Origin: Pseudoscleropodium purum
Lineage: Eukaryota; Streptophyta; Bryopsida; Hypnales; Brachytheciaceae
NCBI GenBank assembly: GCA_963969395.1
Contig: OZ017801.1
Span: 126,501 to 190,500 of the forward strand
Length of the DNA stretch: 64,000 nt
Reading direction: 5' to 3'
Under the pieces are notes generated by a model. The model saw nothing but the letters and a program-made list of their open reading frames with translations. It had not been told where the DNA came from and searched no databases. This document shows, piece after piece, positions 35,467 to 45,291 of the stretch (positions are counted from its first letter, which is position 1; the number at the start of each line of letters is the position of its first letter). Position numbers and translations under genes: made by a program.

Positions 35467-35841
35467 TCAGTTGGGGTAGCCGTTGTAGTTGTGGGGAGGC
35501 GGAGGGTAGGGGTGGGGAGTGCGGCCTCCGGAGGGATTGCGCACCACGGGCGGGTTGGGTGGGGGGCGATTGTTGTTGGGCGGAGGGTTGGGGTGGTTGA
35601 ACATCCTCATCCCCGACCCACCGTTATCTTGATGCATCATAACGGCGGATTTAAAAGCTCAGCTCAGCTCTCTTCGGCTCAATCGACCCACCCTTCTCTC
35701 TCACGAAGCCAACACCACTGCTGATATACTTCCCCTCTACAAATCCAGACTCCTTGCTTGGGAGCAAAGCGGGATACTGAATCAAGAAATACCAATCCAC
35801 GCTGGTACTCTTCTTCCAGCTGCTAAACGTCACCGAAAACT
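35467..35841 (-). pseudogene. 3'-terminal exon with proline-rich tail, one-base frameshift
   Basis: Read on the minus strand, a plausible splice acceptor (TATTCTAG) precedes an open frame starting near 35841. It contains KKSTSVDWYFLIQYPALLP, followed by GFVEGKYISSGVGFVREKGG. The frame ends at a TAA (35651-35653) that overlaps a run of four T. With one T fewer, the frame continues into a Met-Met-His-Gln-Asp-Asn segment and a Pro/Asn-rich tail ending in HPYPPPPHNYNGYPN and TGA (35467-35469). The two halves have natural amino-acid composition and join cleanly, so I infer one gene with a frameshift, either a true mutation or a base-call error. I do not recognise the family. Alternatively the TAA is the real stop and the tail is an untranslated relic. 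Confidence 0.55.
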
Positions 35842-36900
35842 CTAGAATACGCTACCTGGCTATAGTAACACTCCCACGCTACGACGACGATAACTTCTTT
35901 TGATTTCTGAATCGGAGTTTCTCAAATGACTGAGACTTTTAGAAGGAGCGGAACCAGTAGAGGAAGGAAGTAGGCTACCATTCAAGTCCAACAGAGCTGA
36001 TTGAAGGACCACAAGTGAGGAGCAAGGGAGATCGAGGGCAGATTAATACAATTTCGCGCTCCACGGAAGTACACTAGCATGACTGATCACACAGGCAGGC
36101 AGGCAGGCGGCAGCTAGTCCCGAATGGTGATCAGGCTACACGGGCCTAGCCACGGCCAGCATCACGTAGAAGTAACAGTACAACTATTCTACTGATGAGC
36201 CAGTGGAGCGAGGCAGCTACCGAGCGGTCCGCATTCCCAGCAGAGCCGGGAGCACTTTGCAGCCAAGAAAGCGGAAGTGCAGCAACATCGTCATCATGAA
36301 CATCAGCGCAGCTACTAAAGCTTATGACTGATGAGGCTAATAACCTTCTGTCAAAGTGGGTGGGACTATGTGCCACAGTTGTGGGCATCACCCGACATCG
36401 CCGGCGTGCCTGGGAGCGCCGCCACCCCATGCATGCCATTCTTCGGCCGGGTCCACCTCGGCGACATCCATGCTCTCCAGTTTATTCCAAGAAGCCTTTT
36501 CTTAGCCTGGCAAACTCAGGCCGCATTCAAGTGCCCTACTCCTGCTGCGCTGGAAGAATTTCAGTCACTTTTCAGCAAAGCAAGGCAGGGTGGACGATTT
36601 ATGGGCCGTCGACCTTTTCGCCTCCTGGCCAATGCGATCATTGCCAACGCAACGCAGGCAGTGGCAGCTCGTCCGAACTCCGAACCTACCCGTCTGCGGT
36701 CTCCAAGTGGAAGCTACGAACAGACGCCCTCCACTCGCCAACCGGATTGGTCATTGGTCGAGATTGCGATGAAGGCACTCAAGGCAGCAAGGGTTTGGTC
36801 ACTGGGGTCAGATTGGTGTGATAACTTTGTCTAAGAATGGAAGCTTCCCCGCCGGGAGCTGCGGTAAATTCAATGCCCCAACGCAATTGGCCACACAAGG
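35842..36900. other. GC- and CpG-rich island with unresolved coding potential
   Basis: Two overlapping plus-strand frames (36324-36821 and 36331-36834, 165 and 167 codons) and minus-strand stretches are open together, as expected of GC-rich DNA. A minus-strand candidate exon at 36366-36506 follows an acceptor-like TTTGCCAG and contains NWRAWMSPRWTRPKNGMHG. It would lie upstream of the exon at 35467-35841 on the same strand. Another minus stretch near 36230-36315 reads HDDDVAALPLSWLQSAPG. No splice chain could be closed in phase, so the gene model is unproven. A (CAGG)n microsatellite is at 36092-36108. Confidence 0.35.
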
Positions 36901-37305
36901 CGGTGACTTTTTCAATTGACTTCGTATGCCGTACAGTATTCGGTACTGTAGCTTGCGTAAGTTCTTTGGTGAGTTTCTATCTCAAGAAACTAGATTTTGT
37001 TTTCTCTTAGCGGCAGAGTTCACGTACTCTGGCTACTGTGTGCATTTCCCTGACAAATTCGGTATGCGACTTCCCAAGGTGCGCAACAAGTGTAAATTCC
37101 TTTCATGCTGTTTTGTAAGAAAAATTATCGTCAAAGTTATTGGGTATCTGAAGGAGTTGAATGGCCTTCGAGATTAAAGACATTAATATTAATTCATGCC
37201 AGCCCTGACTGATAGGAGATCACTGTCTTGCTGGCTACTGCCTCCTTGCCTGCCTGGCTCACATTAGATCAAGAGCAGGGTTGAGGATCAGATTACAGAT
37301 GTAAG

Positions 37306-37318
37306 TGTGTGTGTGTGT
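37306..37318. repeat. (GT)n microsatellite
   Basis: A short perfect GT dinucleotide run lies at the edge of the GC island and abuts the left end of a candidate TIR element. Confidence 0.85.
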
Positions 37319-38825
37319 TATACTTGGGGCCGGATGGAAGGTTGGCCGGAACTCTCCAAGTTTGAATCCATAGGATGACTCCATTTCTCCAAATTTGACC
37401 CAATGCGTTTATACTTGGGGCCAGATGGAACTACCACTCATCCTATATGTCGCCTTAGGTGGCATGGTTTTGGCACCAAACCTTCTAGGCCTAGGAAAGC
37501 AATTGGGCCAAGGTTTTTGGTGGCCGGAACTCCCATCTAGGGCCAAATTGGGGTCGGATTGGGCTCCATCATTAGATTGTGCAAATCTCCACCGTCTACC
37601 AAAGTCTTTTTTTTGGATAATTACTTAAGAAACTTCCTCCCAATTGCTCTCTTATTTTATTTGGAAGCTCTAGATGAAGTCGGCTAATGTTGGGAGCATT
37701 GGGCCATATATTATAATTACATTTCTTGAATGAATGAATGTTCTGTACAAAGTAAAAAAATGGCTATATAAATTGATATGAACATTTTTGTTTATTAATA
37801 ACTTAATGAGGTTTTTTTCATTCATAATAATCACTTTACACTTTCAAAATTGCCTCTAACCATAAGTTTGAATGTAATGAATTTATTTTTTATTTGTCAA
37901 ATATGAAAATTACATCAAAGAAAATAAAAAATGAGTGTTTCTAATATTTTACATATTTAAGTTAAAATAAGAATCTCTCTATATTAGAATATCTTCAAAA
38001 AATTTATTGCAATAAATATTTTTAATATTAGACTATTAGAAAAAAATTTGTATCACAAACTATTGTTTTGTATAATTGTTCTCACAATAACATGAGATGC
38101 TTAATAAAAAAATTGACACATTTCTTATTCTGCTTGTCTAAACATGTGATATTAATTTGGTTCCATTTATCAATTAGTTCCCTTTACATGAAATGTTTAT
38201 TTGGTTAAGAACAAGGGTTTTTTGGTACAATTTTTTGGTACATTATTTGTCAAACACAAATGTATAAATAGAAGCCATTGTTGAAGTTATGCTATAGATT
38301 TTAACATCTATGAGATGATTTTTGAGATATAGTTTATTTTGATGATGGGAATATTTTGGCTTTTTATGAGAGTAAGGTAGACTAGAAAAGCCCTACGAAT
38401 GGGTTAATCTCTCGTAGATAGTGAAAAAAAGATATTCCGGGAATCTTTTGATTTTCTCGAACCATTTTTGGCTTTTTGCTAGGACTACAAAGGCTGAATC
38501 TTAAGAGGAATATGCAACTACTATTCGTTCGTCGATAAATTCTACCAATTAACGAATGGAACAAATAGGAACATAAAGGGAAAAGGAAAGGATTAATTAA
38601 TTAATTAAGAATAAAAAATAAAAAGGTAAACATGCTTCTTTTTATATATTTTTTAATTGAGCATGGAGAAAATCCAAGAGCACATGAATTGGAAATTTGG
38701 CCCTAGAATTTGGCCCCAAGGGTTTTATACTAACATGTATTGGATGGTAAAACTGGGACCAAATTGAGGGCTAGATTGAAGGCAAATCCAAACAACCTTC
38801 CATTTGACCCTAGGCGTAGTATAAA
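37318..38825. mobile_element. Candidate ~1.5-kb TIR element
   Basis: The left end reads TTATACTTGGGGCCGGATGG, with AAGGTTGGCC following. The right end in reverse reads TTATACTACGCCTAGGGTCA, then AATGGAAGGTTG. The shared words TTATACT and ATGGAAGGTTG keep similar spacing. A second copy of the left motif lies at 37409 (TTATACTTGGGGCCAGATGG). The interior is AT-rich without coding frames. No target duplication could be fixed because the left flank is a GT repeat. The superfamily is undetermined (hAT- or Harbinger-like by appearance only). Confidence 0.4.
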
Positions 38826-38829
38826 CCCC

Positions 38830-39249
38830 CCCTTACAGTGGCGAACTAAGCGGAGAGGATCAATGGATTTGATACATTTTCATTTGAATAAACATCAATA
38901 GCAAAGCCCTTAAGTTGATTAACAAAAGTTGTAGTATGCAACATAGAACGCATTAATATAAAAATTTGTTTGTTTGTTTGTTTTTTGAAACATATGACCC
39001 TCAAGGGCCATAGTTGGACTACCATGATACAACATTCAAGGCAACCCGGCAAAAACAAGTGGAGGAACAAACCCCTCCTCATGCAAGGGCACACATTAAA
39101 AGATTTTTGAGAGCTCTAGGAGCCCATTTTGGATCTATTCCCCTGTAGCAAAGGAAATGGTTAGCTACCAGACAAAAATTTAAAATAAATAAATTCTTAA
39201 AATGCAAAACAAAGTTGAAAAAAAATTGAAAAATGATGTAGCAAGGTCT
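38830..39249. other. Unassigned spacer
   Basis: A (GTTT)n run lies near 38967. An 82-codon minus frame (38846-39094) has no recognisable family. Confidence 0.35.
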
Positions 39250-39480
39250 CAGCCATGTTAGACTACTACACAATCACTGCAACAATCACGTTCCTGCAAT
39301 TTATAGGGCTTGATAACTCAAGGCTCTTAAAGCCTCCAAAAATCTTCTCCAGTAAAAAGCCCCTACACGAGCAATGTCAACACAGGGAGTTGAACCAAGA
39401 ACCTTGTAAAATTCAGCAGAAGTCCCTATCACTCACCTATCATATGAGGTAGTTTATTAGCTTAAGGTCATTTTGAACCA
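39250..39480 (-). mobile_element. tRNA-like SINE candidate
   Basis: On the minus strand, GGTTCAACTCC (39386-39396) matches the pol III B box GGTTCRANNCC. About 40 bases upstream lies ATAGGTGAGTGATAGGG, in the place of an A box, though it fits the consensus poorly. No cloverleaf can be drawn, so it is not a tRNA gene. A tRNA-derived SINE is the likeliest reading. A poly-A or T-rich tail is not sharply defined. Confidence 0.4.
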
Positions 39481-39529
39481 TTATTATAGAAATTTGAAGG
39501 AAATTTTAGTTGTAATGTAGAAGAAAAAT

Positions 39530-40100
39530 CATTACAAAGTTAAAACTTGATTTTGTAAGCCATAATTTGAAATTCTTTTATATTTTGTCAAACAAAAACA
39601 ATAATAAAACTCCAAAAAAAACTTTTGGGGTCATAAATAGGATATTGGTATACATCATTTCAAATAATGTATACAAAAATTGAAGGAAATTGACATTTAT
39701 AGAATCGAAAATATTTATAATTTGACAAAAATACAAATGGTGTTGATTCTCACAGTACTTGGATATTTTTTTTGAAATTGAGAGCATGGAATTACATTAA
39801 CCGTTATAGAGAGAGTATAGGTTGCAATATGAACCATTGTTATATCTTAATGCCTTGAAGTTGAAATATTTGTTTAAAATAACAATACGTTCAATTCATA
39901 TATTGGAGTTTTATAAAGTATTTTTAGGTTCAATTTTTTTGTACAAAGCCCAGAGTTGGCTTGAATACTCAACTAATTCAAGATTCATTTTTAGTGTCAA
40001 AATCATCATTTAGTTCAAAACCAATACAATGAATTTTTAGGTTTAGATTTTTGTACAAAGACAAAAGCTCAAATTAGACATTATTAATTCAACCAATCCA
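39530..40100 (+). repeat. Dispersed repeat R3, copy b
   Basis: Same-orientation partner of 17700-18260. Shared landmarks include TTGACATTTATAGAA, GGTGTTGATTCTCACA, TTGAGAGCATGGA, TAGAGAGAGTATAGGTTGC and TTTTTAGGTTCAA. The last motif recurs near 40035, suggesting a short internal duplication here. Confidence 0.65.
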
Positions 40101-40330
40101 AAGAAAAACAATAATCATGTTCAAAATCACCATAAAGTTCAGACTTACTAGAAATTACACTTTCACAAAACTAACAATTTTTTTATGGTATTGAAAGTAA
40201 AAAACCAATTTTTTGAATTGATTGAATCAACCATGTGTGTTATAAACTCTAGTCTTTGTATACTTTTGGTTAAAATAATCATCAAGACTAGGAACATATA
40301 ATTCTTTTTATTCAAATAGTATAGTGAACA

Positions 40331-40361
40331 TTTATTATTATTAATATTAATATTCATATTT

Positions 40362-40397
<36 letters not shown>
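40331..40397. repeat. (ATT)n microsatellite
   Basis: An imperfect then perfect ATT/TTA trinucleotide run. It gives a poly-asparagine stretch in the minus-strand frame, which is an artefact of the repeat. Confidence 0.9.
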
Positions 40398-40399
40398 GA

Positions 40400-41090
40400 A
40401 GAGTGAGTATTTTTCCTTGAGATGTTTAAATAAATAATTTTTTTATAGAATGCCTTCATTAAGTTCTCCTATTAGTCAAAGTAGAAATTAATGTTTGTTG
40501 AAACTCCTTTTTACAAGCATTTTGGTTTCTTGGTGATGGATTTTAGATTTAATAAAATATCTGTGCCACTTTTTTATTTTTCATTTTTATTTTTTGCTTG
40601 ATTCTTAAAGAATTTTTGAGTTTTTGATGCCCTAAATTGCTTTATATTGTACCCAAAACAAGGCTAAAATCATTGTCTATATTTAATCCTAACAAAATCA
40701 ATTGAAGGATTTTTATAAATTTAACTTGTTCAAGAACATCATCCTAAAATTTTAGAGTAAAAATGTCACCTATTGCATGTTCAATGTGTGTAAATTTCAA
40801 AACTAAGTAGTTTTTTCTACCTTTACTACTGCAAAATAAAACTCTTCGTAACTTTAGTATAATTAATTTAAATGGTTCAAAATTTTTCAATATAAAATCT
40901 AAAAGAAAAAGAAAAAGAAAATATTCAAAATAGATTCTTAATTGCTTACTTTGTCATGAAAATTTTGAAAGAACTTGTAACTTTTGCAATATTCATTGGA
41001 ATTGATCTGAAGGCTTTACATCTTGATTAGAAAGATTAGCTTCAATCATAAAGATTTCATGAAAAAATTTCAATGATTAGGAACAATCTA
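40400..41090. other. AT-rich sequence, nothing recognised
   Basis: No coding frame or repeat partner was found. A short (AAAAG)n-like purine run is near 40900. Confidence 0.35.
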
Positions 41091-41097
41091 AGCACCC

Positions 41098-41395
41098 TAG
41101 GAGGGCCATTACAGTTTCATTTTTTGGCCCCTTGCAATGCAAGTACAAAAAATAAAATTTTAAAAATATATTTTTAAATATATGTATTTTTTTAATTTTA
41201 AGAAAATTATTTAAACTTGATGTGGCAGTGATGTAGCACTAATGTAGCACAAGTAATGCCACACTATATGCTTTCATTAAAAAAATCAAAAATAATAATA
41301 ATAAATTTTGATTCCTTTTTAATTGCATGGGGGCTCAAAACTCCCAGACCTCCCATGGGCTGAATTTTTTCTGTAATGAGAGACTCTTCAATTTA
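41098..41395. mobile_element. Candidate MITE with CATTACAG inverted ends
   Basis: The left side reads CATTACAGTTTCATTTTTTGGCCCC. The right side in reverse begins CATTACAGAAAAAATTCAGCCC, with a second matching block around the 'TTGCAATGC' and 'TTGCATGGGGGC' words. The interior is AT-rich and contains ATT repeats plus the short tandem 'GATGTAGCACTAATGTAGCAC'. No clear target duplication was found. Confidence 0.4.
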
Positions 41396-41399
41396 TCAA

Positions 41400-42680
41400 A
41401 AAAAAAAATAGATTCTTTAGTCTTTTAGGGGTTAATTATTTATTTTGGAGAGCATTGATGGGGGATTATTAATGGAACCATCCGAGGATTGGTCCCTCAA
41501 CCCACCCACCTTCCACTCTTTAGTATAGTATATTCCCTTTGTCTCTCAAAAAAATCCCAAAATCTTCCCCATGATGGATTAACAATATATATTTATAGTC
41601 TTTCTGCCAATGATACAAGCAGTGATAAATGCATTCAAAATCAACAACTCATCTATTAAATCTATGCAAAATCTCCAACTTAGATAGCTTTGTTTAGGTA
41701 TTTAGATGATTTAAAAGTTGGTGGCAATAATAGGATTCTAGAAATATTTGGTCCCAACCTAAATACTTGCAATAAGGAAATTTGGCCCCCTTTGTAAATT
41801 ATCTTCCTAGCACCAAAGTCATCATCAAATCCATCGTCAAACACAATTGTTTGAAGGAGCAACATGTACAAAGTGCCTCATATGGACAAGGCCAATCTTT
41901 CTAGGAGAGGAATGCTTCTTGATTGCTCTTGACTTGCCTCTACGAGGTCATTCAACACAACTAATGCTTATTCAACAATTGAAATCAAGAAATGGAGCTT
42001 TATACTGGGACACAAATTGTGCTTGATTTGGAGGTTATTAGAGGGACAAAGGAAGTAGATACTAAGAAAAATCCATTTAGAAAATTTTCAAATTTGAGGT
42101 CAAGAGAGCCTATCCAAATTCTAAATTGGTCTCTTTGATCTTTTAACATTGAAAACATTAGAGACTATTTTGTATCCTTTGGATGATTTCAAAGAAATTT
42201 CCAGGATGGAGAATAATAATTTTACATTGATTTTTTGAGAAGAGAGAGTTGCTTAAAACCTTGAATCCATTTTCATTGTAAGATATTGGATATTTTCCTA
42301 TGATATTTTTGACTTTCCTGTATGAAAAAATAGAAAATTCATAGAACATAATAATTTTAGGATGATTGGACAATTTGTGTCTTCTAATCTAAATTTTATC
42401 CATGAAAACGATATTTTTGGAATTTAAGACCACCTTGTGAAATGAAGCCTATCAAATTCAGTTCCTATTCTTATTTTTAAATTTTTAAATTTTTAAAAAA
42501 CTCAAATTTTTATTTCAATTTGAAGTTAGGATTTATAAGCATAGAGTGTCGGTTTTTAAATTTTTTTCATGATAAGTTAAATTGATTAGCACAACAATCT
42601 CTACACTATTGTATACACCTATGCAAAAAAATTAAGAATTAAAAAAATTTGATATTTGTATGAATCTTTTTCATTTAGGT
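41400..42680. other. AT-rich sequence without recognisable genes
   Basis: Short frames only (for example 41680-41871 and 42158-42373, minus), with no family resemblance. Confidence 0.35.
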
Positions 42681-42689
42681 TACAACCTT

Positions 42690-43600
42690 TAGGTTACAAT
42701 TGGTTCAAGGTGATTTTTGAAAAAGACCTTTGGGATTTCTATATTGGCATATAAAGGGTTTGCTTTGCAATTAGAAGGGCATTTGAGGCACTACAACTAA
42801 AATAAAATAAATCTAAGACAAAAATAGTAGAATGAAGTCAACATAATGGCAAAGTCTTTCAATTGAAGGTGTTCAATTTTTTTTGACATATACAAGGTCC
42901 ACTTTGCAACTATAGGGTGCTTTGTGAGGCATGACAATTAAAATTGAAGCCATAACCAAAATGATGGATTGAGGCCTATATGAAAATGGTGTAATGAAGC
43001 TTGTATGGAAGTGGTGGAATGAATCTAGGACAAAAATGGTGAAATGAAACAAAATGAAAATAATAGAATTTTGAAGTCACAAGACTAAAATTGAAGCTCA
43101 TATTGTCATTTCAATTGAGTAAGATTCAAAGATTTTGAAGAAATTATCGGAAACCTTTGGAGTTCACTTAATTATGAACCCAAGGCCAAAATATTTGGAA
43201 TTAAGAAAAGAAAATATGAGAGCTAAAAGGTTTTTTAGCTACTTTATTACTATAATGTAGAGTCAATTTGAAGTCACAACTAAAAAAATGATGGAATTGA
43301 AGCCCATAGAAAAATCCATTGTCTTTTCATTTGAGAGAGTTGAAAAGTTTTTTAAGAAACCAACTCTTGGAATCTTGGAGGCTCAATTATTTTTCAAAAT
43401 CAAGGCCAAGAAAATTTGCAATTTAAGAAATATATGAGAGTTGAAGGGTCCACTTTGCAACAACAAATCCAAATTTATAGAGAGTTGAGTGTCTTTTCAA
43501 TTGAGGGAATTGAAAAGTGACTTGAGAAAACCAATAGAAAACTTTGGGGTTCAATTAATTTCTAAAACAAAACCTAATAACAATTTGGATTTGAAAATAT
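42690..43600 (+). repeat. Degenerate tandem array, ~170-220 bp units
   Basis: The phrase 'TGTCTTTTCAATTGAG(G/A)(G/A)A(A/G)TTGAAAAG' recurs near 43105, 43321 and 43489, and more distantly near 42855. Between these phrases lie 'CTTTGG(A/G)GTTCA(C/A)TTAAT', 'GGCCAA(A/G)A(A/T)ATTTG' and 'GGTCCACTTTGCAA'. Units are clearly related but diverged and non-coding. Confidence 0.55.
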
Positions 43601-43698
43601 AAAAAAGGTCTATTTTATATATATATATATATCCTAAATCTATAGGGCCAACTATTGATCAACATACACTTCCAAAGTCCAACATTAGAATTTCATTG

Positions 43699-44283
43699 CT
43701 CTATAAAAAAACCATGTTTTTGTTATGAGCCAAAAAACATGGTAAGTACGTCAATTTGGACGTTTACCATGTTAACAAGGATGTCTAAGAAAATGCATCA
43801 AGTTGGACATGCCAAAAAACCTGAAATTTAAAGATAAAAAAATGGTTTGATTTCAAAGAAATTTTGGAAAATGTTACAAAAACATGGTCTTTGAAGGCCA
43901 TAAAAAGTTTCTATGTGGCGTTCACTTGCCATCCATGTCAACACTAATGGGGTAGAGACGTCATCAACACATTAGATATTGGGTCTTGTCAATTCAGACA
44001 TCTATTGTAATATGCATATGTTTTTTTTAAAAGTTAATAGTAACAAGAGAATAATTTATTTGAACATCATGTAGTATCCGTTATATGTTACAGTATGTCT
44101 AGAGAGATATGAAAATATTATGAACATGTTTTTGGACATGCTTGATGAATATATTTTAGTTTTTTGAAACATCAAATAAGACATCCAAATATTTTTCAAG
44201 ACATTATCTAAATTTCCAGACACTTTATAACATCAACTTAGACATACATGTACTATACAAAATAGGCCTTATAAAATACACCG
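43699..44283 (+). mobile_element. Truncated CACTA-like element, next to the Tc1/mariner insertion
   Basis: The left end CTCTATAAAAAAACCATGTT resembles the reverse of the right end of the complete element at 57541-58929. The following 550 bases parallel the reverse complement of 58350-58900. Shared phrases include 'CATGCCAAAAAACCTG', 'GGTTTGATTTCAAAG', 'GGCCATAAAAAGTT', 'TGAACATCATGTAG' and 'ATCAACTTAGACATAC..G.ACTATACAAAATA'. The similarity stops just before the Tc1/mariner element, and no continuation is seen on its far side. Confidence 0.65.
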
Positions 44284-44285
44284 TA

Positions 44286-44856
44286 CAGTGGGGTACCAAT
44301 CAAAATGTCGTTTTCGAATTCGTAGTGAGAAAAATTTCAATACAACCAACTTTGAAAGCCTCCTGAGATCTCAAAAATTGGTATTTTACCACAAAGGCTC
44401 TATCAAAGAATTATCTTTAGTTAATTATATGTATGACAAATTTCAAGGCCAAAAGATTCACCGAAAAAAAGTTATTCAAAATCTACCAACAGTGGTAGCT
44501 GTGAAATTTTTTTCATTGCTGCTAATTTTGACAACCTCCCAAAGATTGAATTATTTTTTTTTTGCCATGTTATTCTTGGAACAAAAACCTCTTTATTTCA
44601 ATAAAATATGATAAAAATTTCAAGACCAAAAGATTAATACAAAAAAATATATTAACAATCTACCAACATGTGTCGTTTTGAGAAACAATTGTGAAAACCA
44701 TTTCACTACTTCAACTTTGACACCCTCCCAAGGACTGAAAAATTGCTTATTTACCATGAAATTTTTGGCACAACATGCTCTTTATGATAACAACATTAAT
44801 GCCAAATTTCAAGGTCAAAAAATTTATACAAAAAAAAATATTTACAATCTACCAAC
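44286..44856 (+). repeat. Left terminal inverted repeat, three internal units
   Basis: Three head-to-tail units are seen, each following the pattern 'TGTCGTTTT or GTGA(A/G)AA...TTTCA', 'AACTTTGA', 'CCTCC', 'AAATTTCAAGG(C/T)CAAAA', 'ATCTACCAAC'. Unit spacing is 177 and 189 bases, judged by the ATCTACCAAC ends. Tc1 elements of the IR/DR type have two transposase sites per arm; here there may be three, which is inference. Confidence 0.85.
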
Positions 44857-45181
44857 GTGTATGTCCTCCAATTGCCTCAATCACTGCTTGTAACCTAGAT
44901 GGCATAGAATGACATAGTTGAAGGAGCTTTGTACCATTGATTAACCTCCACTCTCTTTCAATAACTGCCTTCAAGTCATCTAAATTTTTTGGACATATTG
45001 GGCCATGTTGCACAGCATCTTTCAAAATCTTCCAAAGGTTCTCAATTGGATTGAGATTTGGAGAATTTGCAGGCCAATCAAGCTTCTCCAAAATGTATGT
45101 TTGTCTCCATTCTTTACATACTTTGAGATGTGACAAGTGCATACAACTAAATTTGGCTATCTTTGATTTTTTGAGAAGCAT
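44849..45181 (-). pseudogene. C-terminal remnant of a Tc1-type DDE transposase
   Basis: This 110-codon frame contains LDWPANSPNLNPIENLW, the signature around the third catalytic acid of Tc1-type (DD34E) transposases. The Glu in 'PIEN' (residue 47) would be that acid. It ends in GGHTRW, matching the usual GG(H/Y/S)T(K/R)(Y/W) end of the family, and its stop codon lies inside the TIR. The DNA-binding domains and the first catalytic Asp are missing. The region of the second Asp (about residues 8-15) is degraded, with no DN motif. Intact relatives are about 340 residues, so about two-thirds of the protein is lost and it cannot be active. It lies between the two 571-bp arms. Confidence 0.9.
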
Positions 45182-45291
45182 TTATGATTAGAAATTGCAT
45201 CATCTAGAGAATTTCAATCTAGAAGCATGATTGTCTGACATACTTCAACAATTTCAATGTCTTTAATAAAAGGTATCTCACAACTACACAC

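Noticed and set aside
35409..35724. Two Gly/Val/Arg-rich plus-strand frames
   Set aside because: They are antisense shadows of the minus-strand proline-rich tail and have unnatural low-complexity composition.
36324..36834. 165- and 167-codon plus-strand frames as genes
   Set aside because: Two frames on the same strand are open together over the same GC-rich 500 bases, neither has a recognisable domain, and minus-strand exon-like stretches compete. Coding status is unresolved.
40163..40459. 98-codon minus frame with poly-asparagine
   Set aside because: It results from the (ATT)n microsatellite, and the rest has no protein-like features.
44288..44611. 107-codon plus frame and similar frames in the other arm
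   Set aside because: They lie within the terminal inverted repeats of the Tc1/mariner element, so they are shadows of non-coding repeat units.
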